Positions 41,997 through 50,646 of a stretch of 64,000 bases of DNA are shown here, piece by piece (position 1 is the first letter of the stretch; each line of letters begins with the position of its first letter). The notes beneath the pieces were generated by a model. It did not search any database. It was not told the DNA's origin and saw only the letters and a program-made list of their open reading frames with translations. The position numbers and the translations under genes were made by a program. The DNA lies in the NCBI GenBank assembly GCA_963808965.1, contig CAWEHU010000012.1:235480-299479 (forward strand), written 5' to 3'. The stretch is from CAWEHU01 sp963808965 (GTDB lineage Bacteria > Pseudomonadota > Alphaproteobacteria > Acetobacterales > Acetobacteraceae).

Positions 41997-42464
41997 CTTC
42001 AGGCCTTACAAGCTGCAGGTCGGCCGCCGTGCTCACGTACCCAGGCCGCCAGATTCCGAACGCTCTCCCGTTTCCGTAGGTGGGCTCGAGCGCCTCCTGC
42101 TGCTGTGCCCCCCCGTCCAGCCCTGGCGCCTCCGCGCCGATTGCTTTCGCTCGCGCTCGGCTCGGGGCGGCGGTCCATTGGTGGTCGGCGCGGATTGAAC
42201 AGGCGCGAGGTGTGCAGGACTGGTCGTGGTCAAGATCAAGGCTGGCCGCGAGCGCCTCAATGCGCTCCTTCCATGCGGCATTCGTCTCGCGCCGGTCCGG
42301 ATAGGCTTGCCTCAGCCATAGGTGCCGCAGCGGGGAGGCCAACCCGGAACTTCGGGCACGGCTGGTGTCCGAAGACCGGGAACTCCACGGTTTCCTTCAC
42401 CAAGCCTTGCATTTTGGCGACCCGCTGCAGCGCGCAATCCCAACGGCCAGCTTCGGATTCGGCC
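41997..42464. other. 468-bp stretch with no recognised gene
   Basis: Between the YidB-like gene and the ferritin-like gene no convincing coding region was found. The minus strand holds an open frame (41899-42342) whose start reads like protein (WLRQAYPDRRETNAAWKERI), but it has no family I recognise, no good ribosome-binding site, and its end overlaps the YidB-like gene. A second minus frame nearby gives MQGLVKETVEFPVFGHQP. The pattern would fit a decayed or frameshifted small gene. Confidence 0.4.
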
Positions 42465-42968
42465 CTATGCGGCCTTTTTGTTCACCCGGCCCTCGGCGAT
42501 GGACGTGAGCTTCTGGTCGGCGGCCTTCTCTTCCGCCAACGTCTGCTCCAGAACCTGCGCGCAGTCACTTCGGCCAAGTTGCTTCGCGAACGCGATCAGC
42601 GTGCCATAGCGCGTGATCTCGTAGTGCTCGACGGCCTGCGCGGCCGACAGCATGGCCGCGTCGCAAACGTCCGCGTCGCCGCAATCGGACATGATCTCCT
42701 TCGCCTCCGCGAGGATGCCATCCAAGGCCTGGCACTGGACGCCCTTCACCGGCTGTCCGTGCATCTGAAATACCTGCTCCAGCCGCTTCACGTGATTCTG
42801 CGTCTCGGTCAGGTGATGCTGGAAGGCACTTTTGAGCTCGGGGCTGGCGGACTTCTCCACCATCGTGGGCAGGTTTTGCGTGATCTGCTGCTCGGCATAG
42901 TAGATGTCCTGCAGCGTGTGGACGAACAAATCATCCAACGTCTTGATCGGCTTCGAGAACAGGCCCAT
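42465..42968 (-). CDS. YciF/DUF892 ferritin-like protein
   Basis: A 167-residue four-helix-bundle protein of the YciE/YciF family. It starts MGLFSKPIKTLDDLFVHTLQDIYYAE and has metal-ligand type motifs LQDIYYAEQQI, HLTETQNHVKRLEQVF, AVEHYEITRYGTLIAFA and TLAEEKAADQKL, with the Glu/His pairs expected for a di-iron site. The family is stress-induced and its exact role is unknown. The start is close to AGGAGTGCC. The SDR gene lies divergently upstream across 150 bp. Confidence 0.9.
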   Translation of the reverse strand: MGLFSKPIKTLDDLFVHTLQDIYYAEQQITQNLPTMVEKSASPELKSAFQHHLTETQNHVKRLEQVFQMHGQPVKGVQCQALDGILAEAKEIMSDCGDADVCDAAMLSAAQAVEHYEITRYGTLIAFAKQLGRSDCAQVLEQTLAEEKAADQKLTSIAEGRVNKKAA

Positions 42969-43118
42969 GGCACTCCTCCCCGGTGAACTGCATGGCGTCT
43001 CAACGCTCGTCGTCTGCGAGCAGTTCGGCGCTTCTCGATCACGGCCTTATGACCATCCGGGCGGGAACATGGCCGAGCACAGGGTATTTCCCGTATTCGG
43101 CTCTGGGAGGTCCAGATT

Positions 43119-43907
43119 ATGGCTTCAGAAAAACGTCCGCTCGCCATTGTTACGGGCGCCTCGACCGGTATCGGCTACGAGCTTGCTAAGTGCTGCGCGC
43201 AGAACGGCTTCGATCTCGTGGTCGCCGCGGACGAGCCCGCCATAAACGAAGCCGCGGCCGCATTCCGGGAATTCGGCGTCGCTGTCGACGCGGTCGAGGC
43301 GGACCTCGCGACGCTCGAAGGCGTCGACAAGCTCTACACGGCGGCGAACGGACGCCAGGTGGACGCGCTCCTTGCCAATGCCGGCCGGGGCCTCGGGCGA
43401 GGGTTCCTCGACCAGGACTTTCACGACGTGCGGCGCGTGGTCGATACCAACATCACCGGCACGATCTATCTCATCCAGAAGGTCGGCCGCGACATGCGAA
43501 GCCGGCGCGCCGGCCGCATCCTGATCACCGGTTCGATCGCCGGTTTCATTCCAGGCACCTACCAGGCTGTTTACAACGGCACCAAGGCGTTCCTCGATTC
43601 GTTCTCCTTCGCAATCCGGCACGAATTGCAGGACACCGGTATCACCGTCACCTGCCTGATGCCCGGCGCGACGGAGACCGAGTTCTTCGAGCGCGCCGAT
43701 ATGATGGACACCAAGGTCGGCACGGCGAAGAAGGACGATCCGGCCGATGTCGCCAAGATCGGATTCGATGCAATGATGAAAGGCGAGGGCGACGTCGTGA
43801 GCGGCTGGAAGAACAAGCTGCAAACCGCGATTGCGTCCGTGACGCCCGCAGGCCTGCTCGCGGAAAAGCACCGCCGCATGGCCGAACCCGGTTCGGCGAA
43901 GGAATAG
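43119..43907 (+). CDS. short-chain dehydrogenase/reductase
   Basis: A 262-residue classical SDR oxidoreductase. The cofactor motif is TGASTGIG (12-19), the NAG motif is in LLANAGRG (85-92), and the catalytic residues are Ser139, Tyr152 and Lys156 (GSIAG, YNGTK). The substrate is unknown; the C-terminal part with MPGATETEFFERADM resembles the DltE/YqjQ-like general-stress SDRs. It is divergent from the YciF-like gene, so the two may share a stress-responsive region. Confidence 0.92.
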   Translation: MASEKRPLAIVTGASTGIGYELAKCCAQNGFDLVVAADEPAINEAAAAFREFGVAVDAVEADLATLEGVDKLYTAANGRQVDALLANAGRGLGRGFLDQDFHDVRRVVDTNITGTIYLIQKVGRDMRSRRAGRILITGSIAGFIPGTYQAVYNGTKAFLDSFSFAIRHELQDTGITVTCLMPGATETEFFERADMMDTKVGTAKKDDPADVAKIGFDAMMKGEGDVVSGWKNKLQTAIASVTPAGLLAEKHRRMAEPGSAKE

Positions 43908-44025
43908 CCTCGTAGACTTGTGCCGGCGCCTCTGGACGACTTCGAAGCTGGGGTTAGCTAAAGCAAAATCACGGGCCTTTTCATGTGCCAGGCTGACATC
44001 ATCGCGAGTTCTGGTATACGAGGCC

Positions 44026-44634
44026 ATGAAACCGATTTACCGATTTGCTTTTCTGACTTCCTTGCTCTTCGTGGCGGCCTGCGCCCGACAGGTTCCACTG
44101 ACCTATGCGCCCACGCATCCCATTTCGCCTGTGGCAAATGCGGTGACGGTGGATCGAGTTATCACGGCAGACGAGCGACATGAGGCCGATCCGACGTGGA
44201 TCGGCGCGGTGCGGGGAGGTTATGGCAATCCCCTCAAAGTGCTTCACACGCCCGCTCCGCTAAGCGATATCGTCACGCGCGCATTTCGCGATGCTTTGCA
44301 GGCGCGCGGTCTCTTGGCGCCGGAAGGAGCCGGGCGGTTCGATATCGCGGTCGCGATCGAGCAGTTTGAGAGTACTCAGTATGCCCGGCGTGAGGCGAAC
44401 GTGGACCTCTTGGTCGCGGTCAAGTCGCGTAATACAGGGCAGGAGGTTTATCGCGACAGGGTGAAAGTCGATCTGGTTACGGGCAGTATCTTCGCCCTCG
44501 ATACTGGCGCTTTTGGCTCCTCGGATGATCTGCAGGCGGTCGCGCAAACGGCGTTGAACCAGGCGATCGATCAAGCGCTCGATAAACCCGGGTTCCGGGC
44601 CGCGTTACAGCAACAAGCCGTGCCGACGGTCTGA
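44026..44634 (+). CDS. putative lipoprotein (YajG-like)
   Basis: A 202-residue protein with a lipoprotein signal peptide: MKPIYRFAFLTSLLFVAAC, with lipobox VAAC and Cys19 as the lipidated residue. The mature part has a pattern seen in YajG-like lipoproteins: DIVTRAFRDALQARGL, followed by a strand-rich region (RFDIAVAIEQFESTQY) and QEVYRDRVKVDL. It is probably anchored to the outer membrane. The function is unknown. It ends convergently with folE (8 bp apart). Confidence 0.8.
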   Translation: MKPIYRFAFLTSLLFVAACARQVPLTYAPTHPISPVANAVTVDRVITADERHEADPTWIGAVRGGYGNPLKVLHTPAPLSDIVTRAFRDALQARGLLAPEGAGRFDIAVAIEQFESTQYARREANVDLLVAVKSRNTGQEVYRDRVKVDLVTGSIFALDTGAFGSSDDLQAVAQTALNQAIDQALDKPGFRAALQQQAVPTV

Positions 44635-44642
44635 GCGCGCAC

Positions 44643-45311
44643 TCAATCCTCGTGCGTGCCGATTCCCCGGTTCGTCACCATCGCAAGCAATTCGCGGCGT
44701 GTGCTCGAGTCGTCGCGGAAGGCGCCCAGCATCCGGCTGGTCACCATCGTCACGCCCGGCTTGTGCACGCCGCGCGTTGTCATGCATTGATGCGCCGCTT
44801 CGATAATCACAGCCGTACCGCGCGGCTGCAAAACGTCATTCACGGTATTGGCGATCTGCGCGGTCAGCTTCTCCTGGATCTGTAGCCGCTTCGCGTACGC
44901 ATCCACGACACGCGCGAGCTTGCTGATTCCCACCACGCGCCGATGCGGGAGATAAGCGACGTGCGCCCGGCCGACGATCGGGACCATGTGGTGTTCGCAA
45001 TAGCTCTCCAGCCGGATATCGCGCAGGAGCACGATCTCGTCATATCCGTCGGTCTCCTCGAAGGTGCGCTCGAGCAAGGCGACCGGGTCTGATTCGTATC
45101 CCTCGAAGAATTCCTCGTACGACCGGGCGACCCGCGCCGGAGTATCGGCAAGACCCTCGCGATCTGGGTCGTCACCGGCCCAGCGGATGAGCGTGCGAAC
45201 GGCATTCTCCGCCTCCGCGCGCGTCGGACGCCCCGAGCCGCCGGGCTCGAGGCGGGCTTCCGCCGAAACGGGGCCGATGATGTTTACGGGGTGACCACCT
45301 TCTCTCGCCAT
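44643..45311 (-). CDS. folE: GTP cyclohydrolase I
   Basis: A 222-residue enzyme converting GTP to dihydroneopterin triphosphate, the first step of folate synthesis. The zinc ligands are Cys105 and His108 (CEHH) and Cys176 (HQCMTTRG), with the expected spacing. Other signatures are GLADTPARVARSYEEFF and the ARVVDAYAKRLQIQEKLT region. The N-terminal 30 residues are variable. apaG begins just upstream on the same strand (4 bp from its stop), so the two form a small operon. Confidence 0.97.
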   Translation of the reverse strand: MAREGGHPVNIIGPVSAEARLEPGGSGRPTRAEAENAVRTLIRWAGDDPDREGLADTPARVARSYEEFFEGYESDPVALLERTFEETDGYDEIVLLRDIRLESYCEHHMVPIVGRAHVAYLPHRRVVGISKLARVVDAYAKRLQIQEKLTAQIANTVNDVLQPRGTAVIIEAAHQCMTTRGVHKPGVTMVTSRMLGAFRDDSSTRRELLAMVTNRGIGTHED

Positions 45312-45315
45312 CGGC

Positions 45316-45822
45316 TCAATGCACCTGTCCGGTCTCGTGTGGGCTGTCGAGGCTGAACGCGGGAATAGCGACGTCGAAATTCTCGCCGGAAGCCGGGGCG
45401 AGCATGTGATACGCGCCCACCATGAAGCCGGAAGGGGTCTCGAGCGGTGTGCCCGAGGTGTATTCGAAGCTTTCCCCTGGCTCCAGCGTCGGTTGCTCGC
45501 CCACTACACCCGCACCATGCACGTGCTGGGTGCGGCCCCGCGCGTCGGTGATCTCCCAGGTGCGGCGGAGCAGCTGAACGGTTTCACGTCCGCGGTTCTC
45601 GATGCGCACGCGATAGGCCCAGACGTAATGGCTCTCCTGCGGCTGCGACTGATCTTCCAGAAAGAATGAGCGCACCGTGACGCGAACGCCCCGTGTCGTT
45701 TTCGAGTAGTCGGCCCGGACGTGTCCGCCGCCACGCTCTTTGCCGTGTTGGCCGGTCTCCCGCTCGGACGCTGGATCGCCTTCTCCGACGCCGCTGCCAG
45801 GCTTGCCGTCGTCATCGGCCAT
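45316..45822 (-). CDS. apaG: ApaG (DUF525) protein
   Basis: A 168-residue protein with the ApaG fibronectin-like fold: SHYVWAYRVRIENRG, TVQLLRRTWEITDARG, HVHGAGVVGEQPTLEPGESF and TPSGFMVGAYHML all match the family. The first 45 residues (MADDDGKPGSGVGEGD and on) are an added, hydrophilic, Gly-rich extension not present in the usual protein of about 130 residues. The exact function is unknown; genetic links elsewhere are to dinucleoside polyphosphate metabolism. It lies directly upstream of folE. Confidence 0.93.
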   Translation of the reverse strand: MADDDGKPGSGVGEGDPASERETGQHGKERGGGHVRADYSKTTRGVRVTVRSFFLEDQSQPQESHYVWAYRVRIENRGRETVQLLRRTWEITDARGRTQHVHGAGVVGEQPTLEPGESFEYTSGTPLETPSGFMVGAYHMLAPASGENFDVAIPAFSLDSPHETGQVH

Positions 45823-46067
45823 GACGTCAGGTCCTCTCGCGTTGATCAGGATACGTGATTCAACGCTTGCGGGACCGGCTTGTCCAGAAGCTCGGGCCGG
45901 GGCAAGCGGGTCAAAGCGTCTCCCGCTGCGGCCTCCCGGCAACACCGGCCGCTTTCTTCGAGTTAGCACGACATTTCCATTGGCTTTCCATGGGATATCC
46001 GAGTTTGCTCAGAGTCTGGATAACGTTCCAGCTCGCCACGCCCTTTTCAAAACGTCCAGGGGAACCC

Positions 46068-46577
46068 ATGCGTGCACTCCTTTCAGGACTTATCACCGCC
46101 GGCCTGCTCACAGCTCAAATGGCATCGGCTGAGCCTTGCGCGCGAATAGCCGACAAGGCGGCCTTCGATGTGGCCGGGCTGAAGAGCCAGCTGATGGTGA
46201 CGGCGCTCTCCTGCAACGCCCGCGACCGGTACAACGCCTTCGTGCTGCGCTATCAGCCTGAATTGCGCTCGCAGGAGAAGGCCCTCGCCGCTTACTTCAC
46301 CCGCAGCTTCGGGCGGCGCGCGCAGCAGGAGCACGACAGCTACATCACCAATCTGGCCAACGCCCAGTCCCAGACGGGTCTGCGGCGAGGCACGCTATTC
46401 TGTCAGGAGAATGTGGGCCTTTTTGACGAGGTTCTGGGTCTACCAAAAGGCGCCGATCTGGCGAGCTTCGCGGGCGGCAAGAGCCTGACCCAGCCGGTCG
46501 CTCTCATCAGCTGCGCCGGGCCGGAGCGCATGATCCGCACCGCCCAGGTACAGCAGGTGATCGCCCGCCATCGCTGA
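46068..46577 (+). CDS. exported protein of unknown function
   Basis: A 169-residue protein with a signal peptide (MRALLSGLITAGLLTAQMASA). The mature part has four Cys (AEPCARIADK, LSCNARDRYN, FCQENVGLF, ISCAGPERM), which could form two periplasmic disulphides, and is otherwise helical (RYQPELRSQEKALAAYF). I do not recognise the family with certainty. The ATG at 46068 follows CAGGGGAA. It points towards the first ompA gene, which is on the other strand; a G6/C6 inverted repeat near 46600-46620 between them may stop transcription from both sides. Confidence 0.75.
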   Translation: MRALLSGLITAGLLTAQMASAEPCARIADKAAFDVAGLKSQLMVTALSCNARDRYNAFVLRYQPELRSQEKALAAYFTRSFGRRAQQEHDSYITNLANAQSQTGLRRGTLFCQENVGLFDEVLGLPKGADLASFAGGKSLTQPVALISCAGPERMIRTAQVQQVIARHR

Positions 46578-46629
46578 CGGCATCGCTTTGCTGTCGCGGG
46601 GGGCGCGTTCGTCGACCCCCCGGCGCCGG

Positions 46630-47722
46630 TTAGCGGATGATGATTTCTACCCGGCGGTTCTGAGGCTCACGCACGTTGGGGCCTGTCGGCACCAGCAGAT
46701 GCGTCTCGCCGAAGCCCTGGATCGAGATCGCCTCCTTCGGCACGCCGTCCTTGACCAACTCGGAGGCCACCGCCTGGGCGCGCCGAACCGACAGGCGTTG
46801 GTTGTACGCGGCTGTACCGGAAGTGTCGGTATAGCCGTTCACCTCGATCCGGGTGTACTGCACGCGGGTCGAATTCTCCGCCGCCTCGCGGACGATTTGG
46901 CGGGCGCGATCGGTCAGGTCCGCGCGATCCCAGTCGAAGAACACGAGGTACGATCGGGCAGGCGCTGGCGCCGGGGCGGCGACCGGCGCGGGCGCCGGAG
47001 CCGCGGGCGGCGCGACGTTGAAAGCGTAACGGACCCCGAGCAGCACGCTCTGATCGGTACTGATTGCGGAGATCGAAATTGCCGCTCCCAACCCGCAGGG
47101 CCGGGCTGCCGAACACAGATGACGCCTTGTACAACTCCGGTCCGATGATGCTGTAGAAGCGGTATTCGGCGGTGAGCGCGAGGCCCGGCACATTGGGGAT
47201 CGGGAAGGAGAGGCCGCCGATGACTTGCCAGGCGAAGTTGCCGGCCGTGTCGTTGGCCCGGAGCGTGAAGGGGAAGTTGGTCCCTGCCGCGTAGACCCGA
47301 TTGAGATTGGTCCAACCATATCCCGCACCCAGGCCCAGATAAGGATAAAGCCACGGGAGGCCGATATCCATGTCAAACAGCGCATTGACCATCGCGCCGT
47401 AGTTCTGGACTTGCCCGCCGGATGTCGTGGGAAAGCCGGTGCCGGTGATGCGGCGCACTTGCGTCTGGCGATAGTTGCCTTCGAGTTCGATCCGGATGCC
47501 GTTGCCAAAACCGTAGCCGACGCTGCCGAGTCCGGCGAAACCGCTGTTCGCCCGAAGCTTGAGGTTGGGCGTCCCGAGCGCGGGAGACCGCCGGGCGTCG
47601 ATATCTTCAAGGTAGTTGTAGCCGGCGCCCGCGCCGATATAGACGCCGTTGAAGGGCTGGGCGTGGACGGAAATCGGCGCGGCCAGAACCGTGGCCGCAA
47701 GCAGCGCACTCCGCAACCGCAT
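46630..47722 (-). CDS. OmpA-like outer-membrane protein, copy 1 (frameshifted near 47056)
   Basis: The corrected protein is 363 residues: signal peptide (MRLRSALLAATVLAAPISVHA), an eight-stranded barrel domain (starting GVYIGAGAGYNYLEDI), a Pro/Ala-rich linker, and a C-terminal OmpA peptidoglycan-binding domain with EVNGYTDTSGTAAYNQRLSV. The frame breaks at 47056-47057: removing one base joins GNFDLRNQY to DQSVLLGVRYAFNV. It probably anchors the outer membrane to the wall. It is the last of three tandem paralogues, whose C-terminal domains are also very similar at the DNA level. Confidence 0.9.
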
Positions 47723-47848
47723 CCTCAGTCTCTCCTCTTCGAGCCGCCCGGCATGATGGCACGAAATCGTTCTGAAGCAGTGCGGTAACGCGCTCGCTCT
47801 GATCCAAAAAGCCCCTCTCTGCCGGTGAGCGGCGTGCTTTTCGCCCGC

Positions 47849-47866
47849 TGTGGCTGATCTGCCACA
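47849..47866 (-). promoter_or_regulatory. dyad element upstream of ompA copy 1
   Basis: The sequence is TGTGGC-N6-GCCACA, a perfect 6-bp inverted repeat, followed on the gene side by AGCGGGCGAAAAGC. It ends 127 bp before the start codon. The same dyad precedes the other two ompA copies (49237-49254 and 50621-50638), so it is likely a protein-binding or promoter element rather than chance. No T-run follows, so it is not a terminator. Confidence 0.65.
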
Positions 47867-47896
47867 AAGCCGTATCGGCGGGGATCGGAGCATTCA

Positions 47897-47925
47897 TAAA
47901 AATCGGGGCGCCTCGCGGCGCCCCG
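47897..47925 (-). terminator. Rho-independent terminator of ompA copy 2
   Basis: On the minus strand, 31 bp after the stop of copy 2, a 9-bp perfect stem (CGGGGCGCC / GGCGCCCCG) with a four-base loop is followed by ATTTTTATG. The stem is GC-only and the T-run is directly attached, the classic intrinsic form. A matching stem lies after copy 3. Confidence 0.85.
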
Positions 47926-47955
47926 AACCGGCAGTATGGTGGCCTAAGCCGCCTG

Positions 47956-49092
47956 TCAGCGGATGATGATCTCCACTCGGCGGTTCTGCGGCTCGCGCAC
48001 GTTGGGGCCTGTCGGCACCAGCAGATGCGTCTCGCCGAAGCCCTGGATCGAGATGGCCTGCCGGGGCACCCCGTCGCGCACCAGTTCCGCCGCGACCGCC
48101 TGCGCACGCCGTACTGACAGGCGCTGGTTGTAGGCCGCGGTACCCGAAGTATCGGTGTAGCCGTTCACCTCGATCCGGGTGAACTGCACGCGGGTCGAGT
48201 TCTCCGCCGCCTCGTGGATGATCTGGCGGGCACGATCGGTCAGGTCCGCGCGATCCCAGTCGAAGAACACGAGATACGACCGGGCCGGCGCCGGCGCCGG
48301 CGCTGCGATGGGAGCCGGCGGCGGGGGCGGCGGGGCCACGTTGAAGGCATACCGTATGCCGACCAGCGCCGCGTGATTGTACTGCGGTCCGAGCTTCCCG
48401 GACCCGAAGGTGCGGGCGTAGGTGGCCGGCGTTAAGCCCGTGTCGACCGCCCCGTGGAACTTCGTGTCGCCGATCACGCCGAAGAAGCGATACTCGGCCG
48501 TGATCGACAGACCGGGCACCGGCTGGATCGGGAACGACGCACCAAGGATTGCCTGGTAAGCGAAGTTGCCGTCGGTGTCGTTGGTCTTCCCGAAGAACGG
48601 GAAATTGGTGCCGTAGGCGCGTGCGCGTTGTGGAACGTCGTCCAGGCGTAGCCGGCGCCGACGCCGACGTACGGATACATCCAAGTGATGCCCGTATACG
48701 GCGTGATGTCGAAGTCATACAGCGCATTGACCATCGCGCCATAGGTATTGTTCGTTGCCGCCGTAAGAGGTCGGGAAAGCGGTGCCATGCAGGTGGCCGA
48801 TGCGGTTCTGTCGGAAGTTGCCTTCCACCTCAAGCCGCAGCCCGTTACCAAGCCCGTAACCGACGCTGGCGAGCCCAACCCAACCGACGTTGTACTTCGG
48901 TTTCAGGCCGAGGCCGTTCGTCGCGGCCGGAGCCAGTGGCCCGACATTGGCGTTGAAGTTGTCGAACGCCTGGCCCTGTTTGTAGTTGAAGCCAGCGCCG
49001 GCGCCGACATAAAGCCCATTGACCGGCTGGGCCTTCACGGCCACCGGAATAGAAAGGATCGTCGCGGCTAGAAGTGCGCTCCGCATCCGCAT
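47956..49092 (-). CDS. OmpA-like outer-membrane protein, copy 2 (two frameshifts, near 48753 and 48625)
   Basis: The corrected protein is about 377 residues: signal peptide (MRMRSALLAATILSIPVAVKA), barrel domain (NGLYVGAGAGFNYKQ), Pro-rich linker (APPPPPPAPIAAPAPAPA) and OmpA domain with EVNGYTDTSGTAAYNQRLSV. The barrel part is in three frames. One extra base near 48753 separates PTSYGGN from NNTYGAMVNALYDF, and a two-base surplus (or a one-base loss) near 48619-48628 separates AWTTFHN from ARAYGTNFPFFG. ATG 49092 follows AAGGAG by 9 bp. The C-terminal domain is the most like copy 1. Confidence 0.88.
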
Positions 49093-49236
49093 GAGTCTGT
49101 TCTCCTTACTGCTCGTCCAGTTCGCATGCATCGTTGCAGCCGTCCTGTCCGCTGCTCCACACCTGGGCGCGCCAACGGTGGGAGACTAGATCCGGGACGA
49201 GCCGGAATGGTAGCGATAGCCCGGGTTTTTTCCCCC

Positions 49237-49254
49237 TGTGTCTGTTCTGCCACA
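49237..49254 (-). promoter_or_regulatory. dyad element upstream of ompA copy 2
   Basis: On the minus strand the sequence is TGTGGC-N6-GACACA, the same inverted repeat as in the other copies but with one mismatch, followed by GGGGGAAAAAACCC. It ends 145 bp before the start codon of copy 2 and lies just after the terminator of copy 3. Its arms and the following G/A-tracts are conserved, while much of the remaining upstream region is not, which speaks for function. Confidence 0.6.
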
Positions 49255-49294
49255 ATGCCCGAAACGGCCAATGCCGCCCGCTCCGGGTGATCGA

Positions 49295-49323
49295 CAAAGA
49301 AAGGGGGCGCCTTGCGGCGCCCC
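49295..49323 (-). terminator. Rho-independent terminator of ompA copy 3
   Basis: On the minus strand, about 30 bp after the copy 3 stop, the 8-bp stem GGGGCGCC / GGCGCCCC with a four-base loop is followed by a pyrimidine run (CTTTCTTTGTC). The stem is identical to the core of the copy 2 terminator, so the duplicated unit included its terminator. Confidence 0.75.
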
Positions 49324-49352
49324 AACAGACAGTCCTCGGTAAACTCCGCCGG

Positions 49353-50482
49353 TTAGCGGATGATGATCTCCACCCGGCGGTTCTGCGGCTCGCGCACGCC
49401 GTCGGCGGTTGGCACCAACAGATGCGTCTGGCCGAAGCCCTGGATCGAAATCGCCTGGCGCGGCACGCCGTCGCGGACCAACTCCGCGGCGACGGTCTGC
49501 GCACGCCGGACCGATAGGCGCTGGTTGTACTCTTTGCTGCCCGACGTGTCGGTATAGCCGTTGACCTCGATCCGCGTGTACTGCACCCGGAGTCGAGTTC
49601 TCCGCCGCCTCGTGGACGATCTGGCGGGCGCGGTCCGTGAGGTTGTACTTGTCCCAGTCGAAGAACACGAGGTACGACCGTGCCGGCGCGGGGGCTGGAG
49701 CCACGACTGGAGCCGGCGGCGGGGGCGGAGGGGCCACGTTGAAGGCGTAGCGAATGCCTAGGAGCGCCGCGTGATTGTATTGCGGCTTCAGCTTGAACGA
49801 ACCCGACGTGAACGTCAGGGGCCCACTGAGTAGTCTCTCCGTGAGGATCGAGCCCTGGAAGTTCTCAGTGCCCGCCGTGCCGAAGAAGCGGTACTCCGCC
49901 GTGAGGGCTAAGCCAGGAACCTGCGGGATATCAAAGGCAGCACCGAGGATGGCTTGATAAGCGAAGGAGCCCTGCGTGTTGTTGGTCCTGGCGATGTAAG
50001 GAAAGTTTACGCCCGTGTTGCTGAAACTGCTGAGCGTCGTCCAAGCATAACCGGCACCGATGCCGATGTAAGGCACGACCGGCCAGCCAAGATAGAAGTC
50101 ATAAAACGCATTGATCATAGGCGCGTAGGTCTCGTTCGTGCCATGGGCACTGGCCGGGAACGGGGTTCCGTTCCAGTGGGACAGCTTATTCTGGCGATAG
50201 TTACCCTCGAGCTCGAACTCGTAGGCCGTTGCCGAGGCCCCAACCCACGCTCGCCAGCCCGACAAACCCGCCATCATAGCGCAGCTTCCCGCCGCCGACC
50301 GATCCCCCAGTCAGGCTGAAGAACCCGCCGTTCGGCTGGAACCCCTCGATATTCTGGTCCGTTTTGTAGTTGTACCCGGCGCCCGCGCCGACGTAGAGCC
50401 CGCTAATCGGCTGGGGCTGAGCCTTCGCGGCCATCGGCACCGATAGGACGGTGGCCGCCAGTAGCACACTCCGGAGCCTCAT
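49353..50482 (-). CDS. OmpA-like outer-membrane protein, copy 3 (two frameshifts, near 50220 and 49589)
   Basis: The corrected protein is 375 residues: signal peptide (MRLRSVLLAATVLSVPMAAKA), barrel domain (ISGLYVGAGAGYNYKTD), Pro-rich linker (APPPPPPAPVVAPAPAPA) and OmpA domain (EVNGYTDTSGSKEYNQRLSV). An extra base near 50220 separates GLGNGLR from FELEGNYRQNKL. A second extra base in a two-base run at 49589-49590 separates AAENST from RVQYTRIEVNGY. ATG 50482 follows GAGGAGAG. It is the first of the three paralogues in transcription order and lies just downstream of tRNA-Sec. Confidence 0.88.
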
Positions 50483-50620
50483 GCTCTCTCTCCTCGTTTC
50501 GTGTCCACGCGATCCGCGCAGCCGGGCGCGGGACGCTGATTGCAGGTCCACCGCTCGGTGATCGGAAGCTAACACGAGCATAGCCGTTGGCGAGCGGGGT
50601 GTGGTGCGTTTTCCCCTCAC

Positions 50621-50638
50621 TGTGGCACAGCGGCCACA
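50621..50638 (-). promoter_or_regulatory. dyad element upstream of ompA copy 3
   Basis: The sequence is TGTGGC-N6-GCCACA, a perfect inverted repeat, followed on the gene side by GTGAGGGGAAAACGC. It ends 139 bp before the start codon and lies 8 bp beyond the 3' end of tRNA-Sec, so the tRNA transcript would run straight into it. Arms, spacing and the flanking G/A-tracts agree with those of copies 1 and 2. Confidence 0.65.
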
Positions 50639-50646
50639 GAGGGGTT

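Noticed and set aside
46600..46620. G6/C6 inverted repeat between the exported protein gene and ompA copy 1 as a firm terminator
   Set aside because: The stem is only six pairs with a 12-base loop and no T-run on either strand; it is mentioned only as a possibility.
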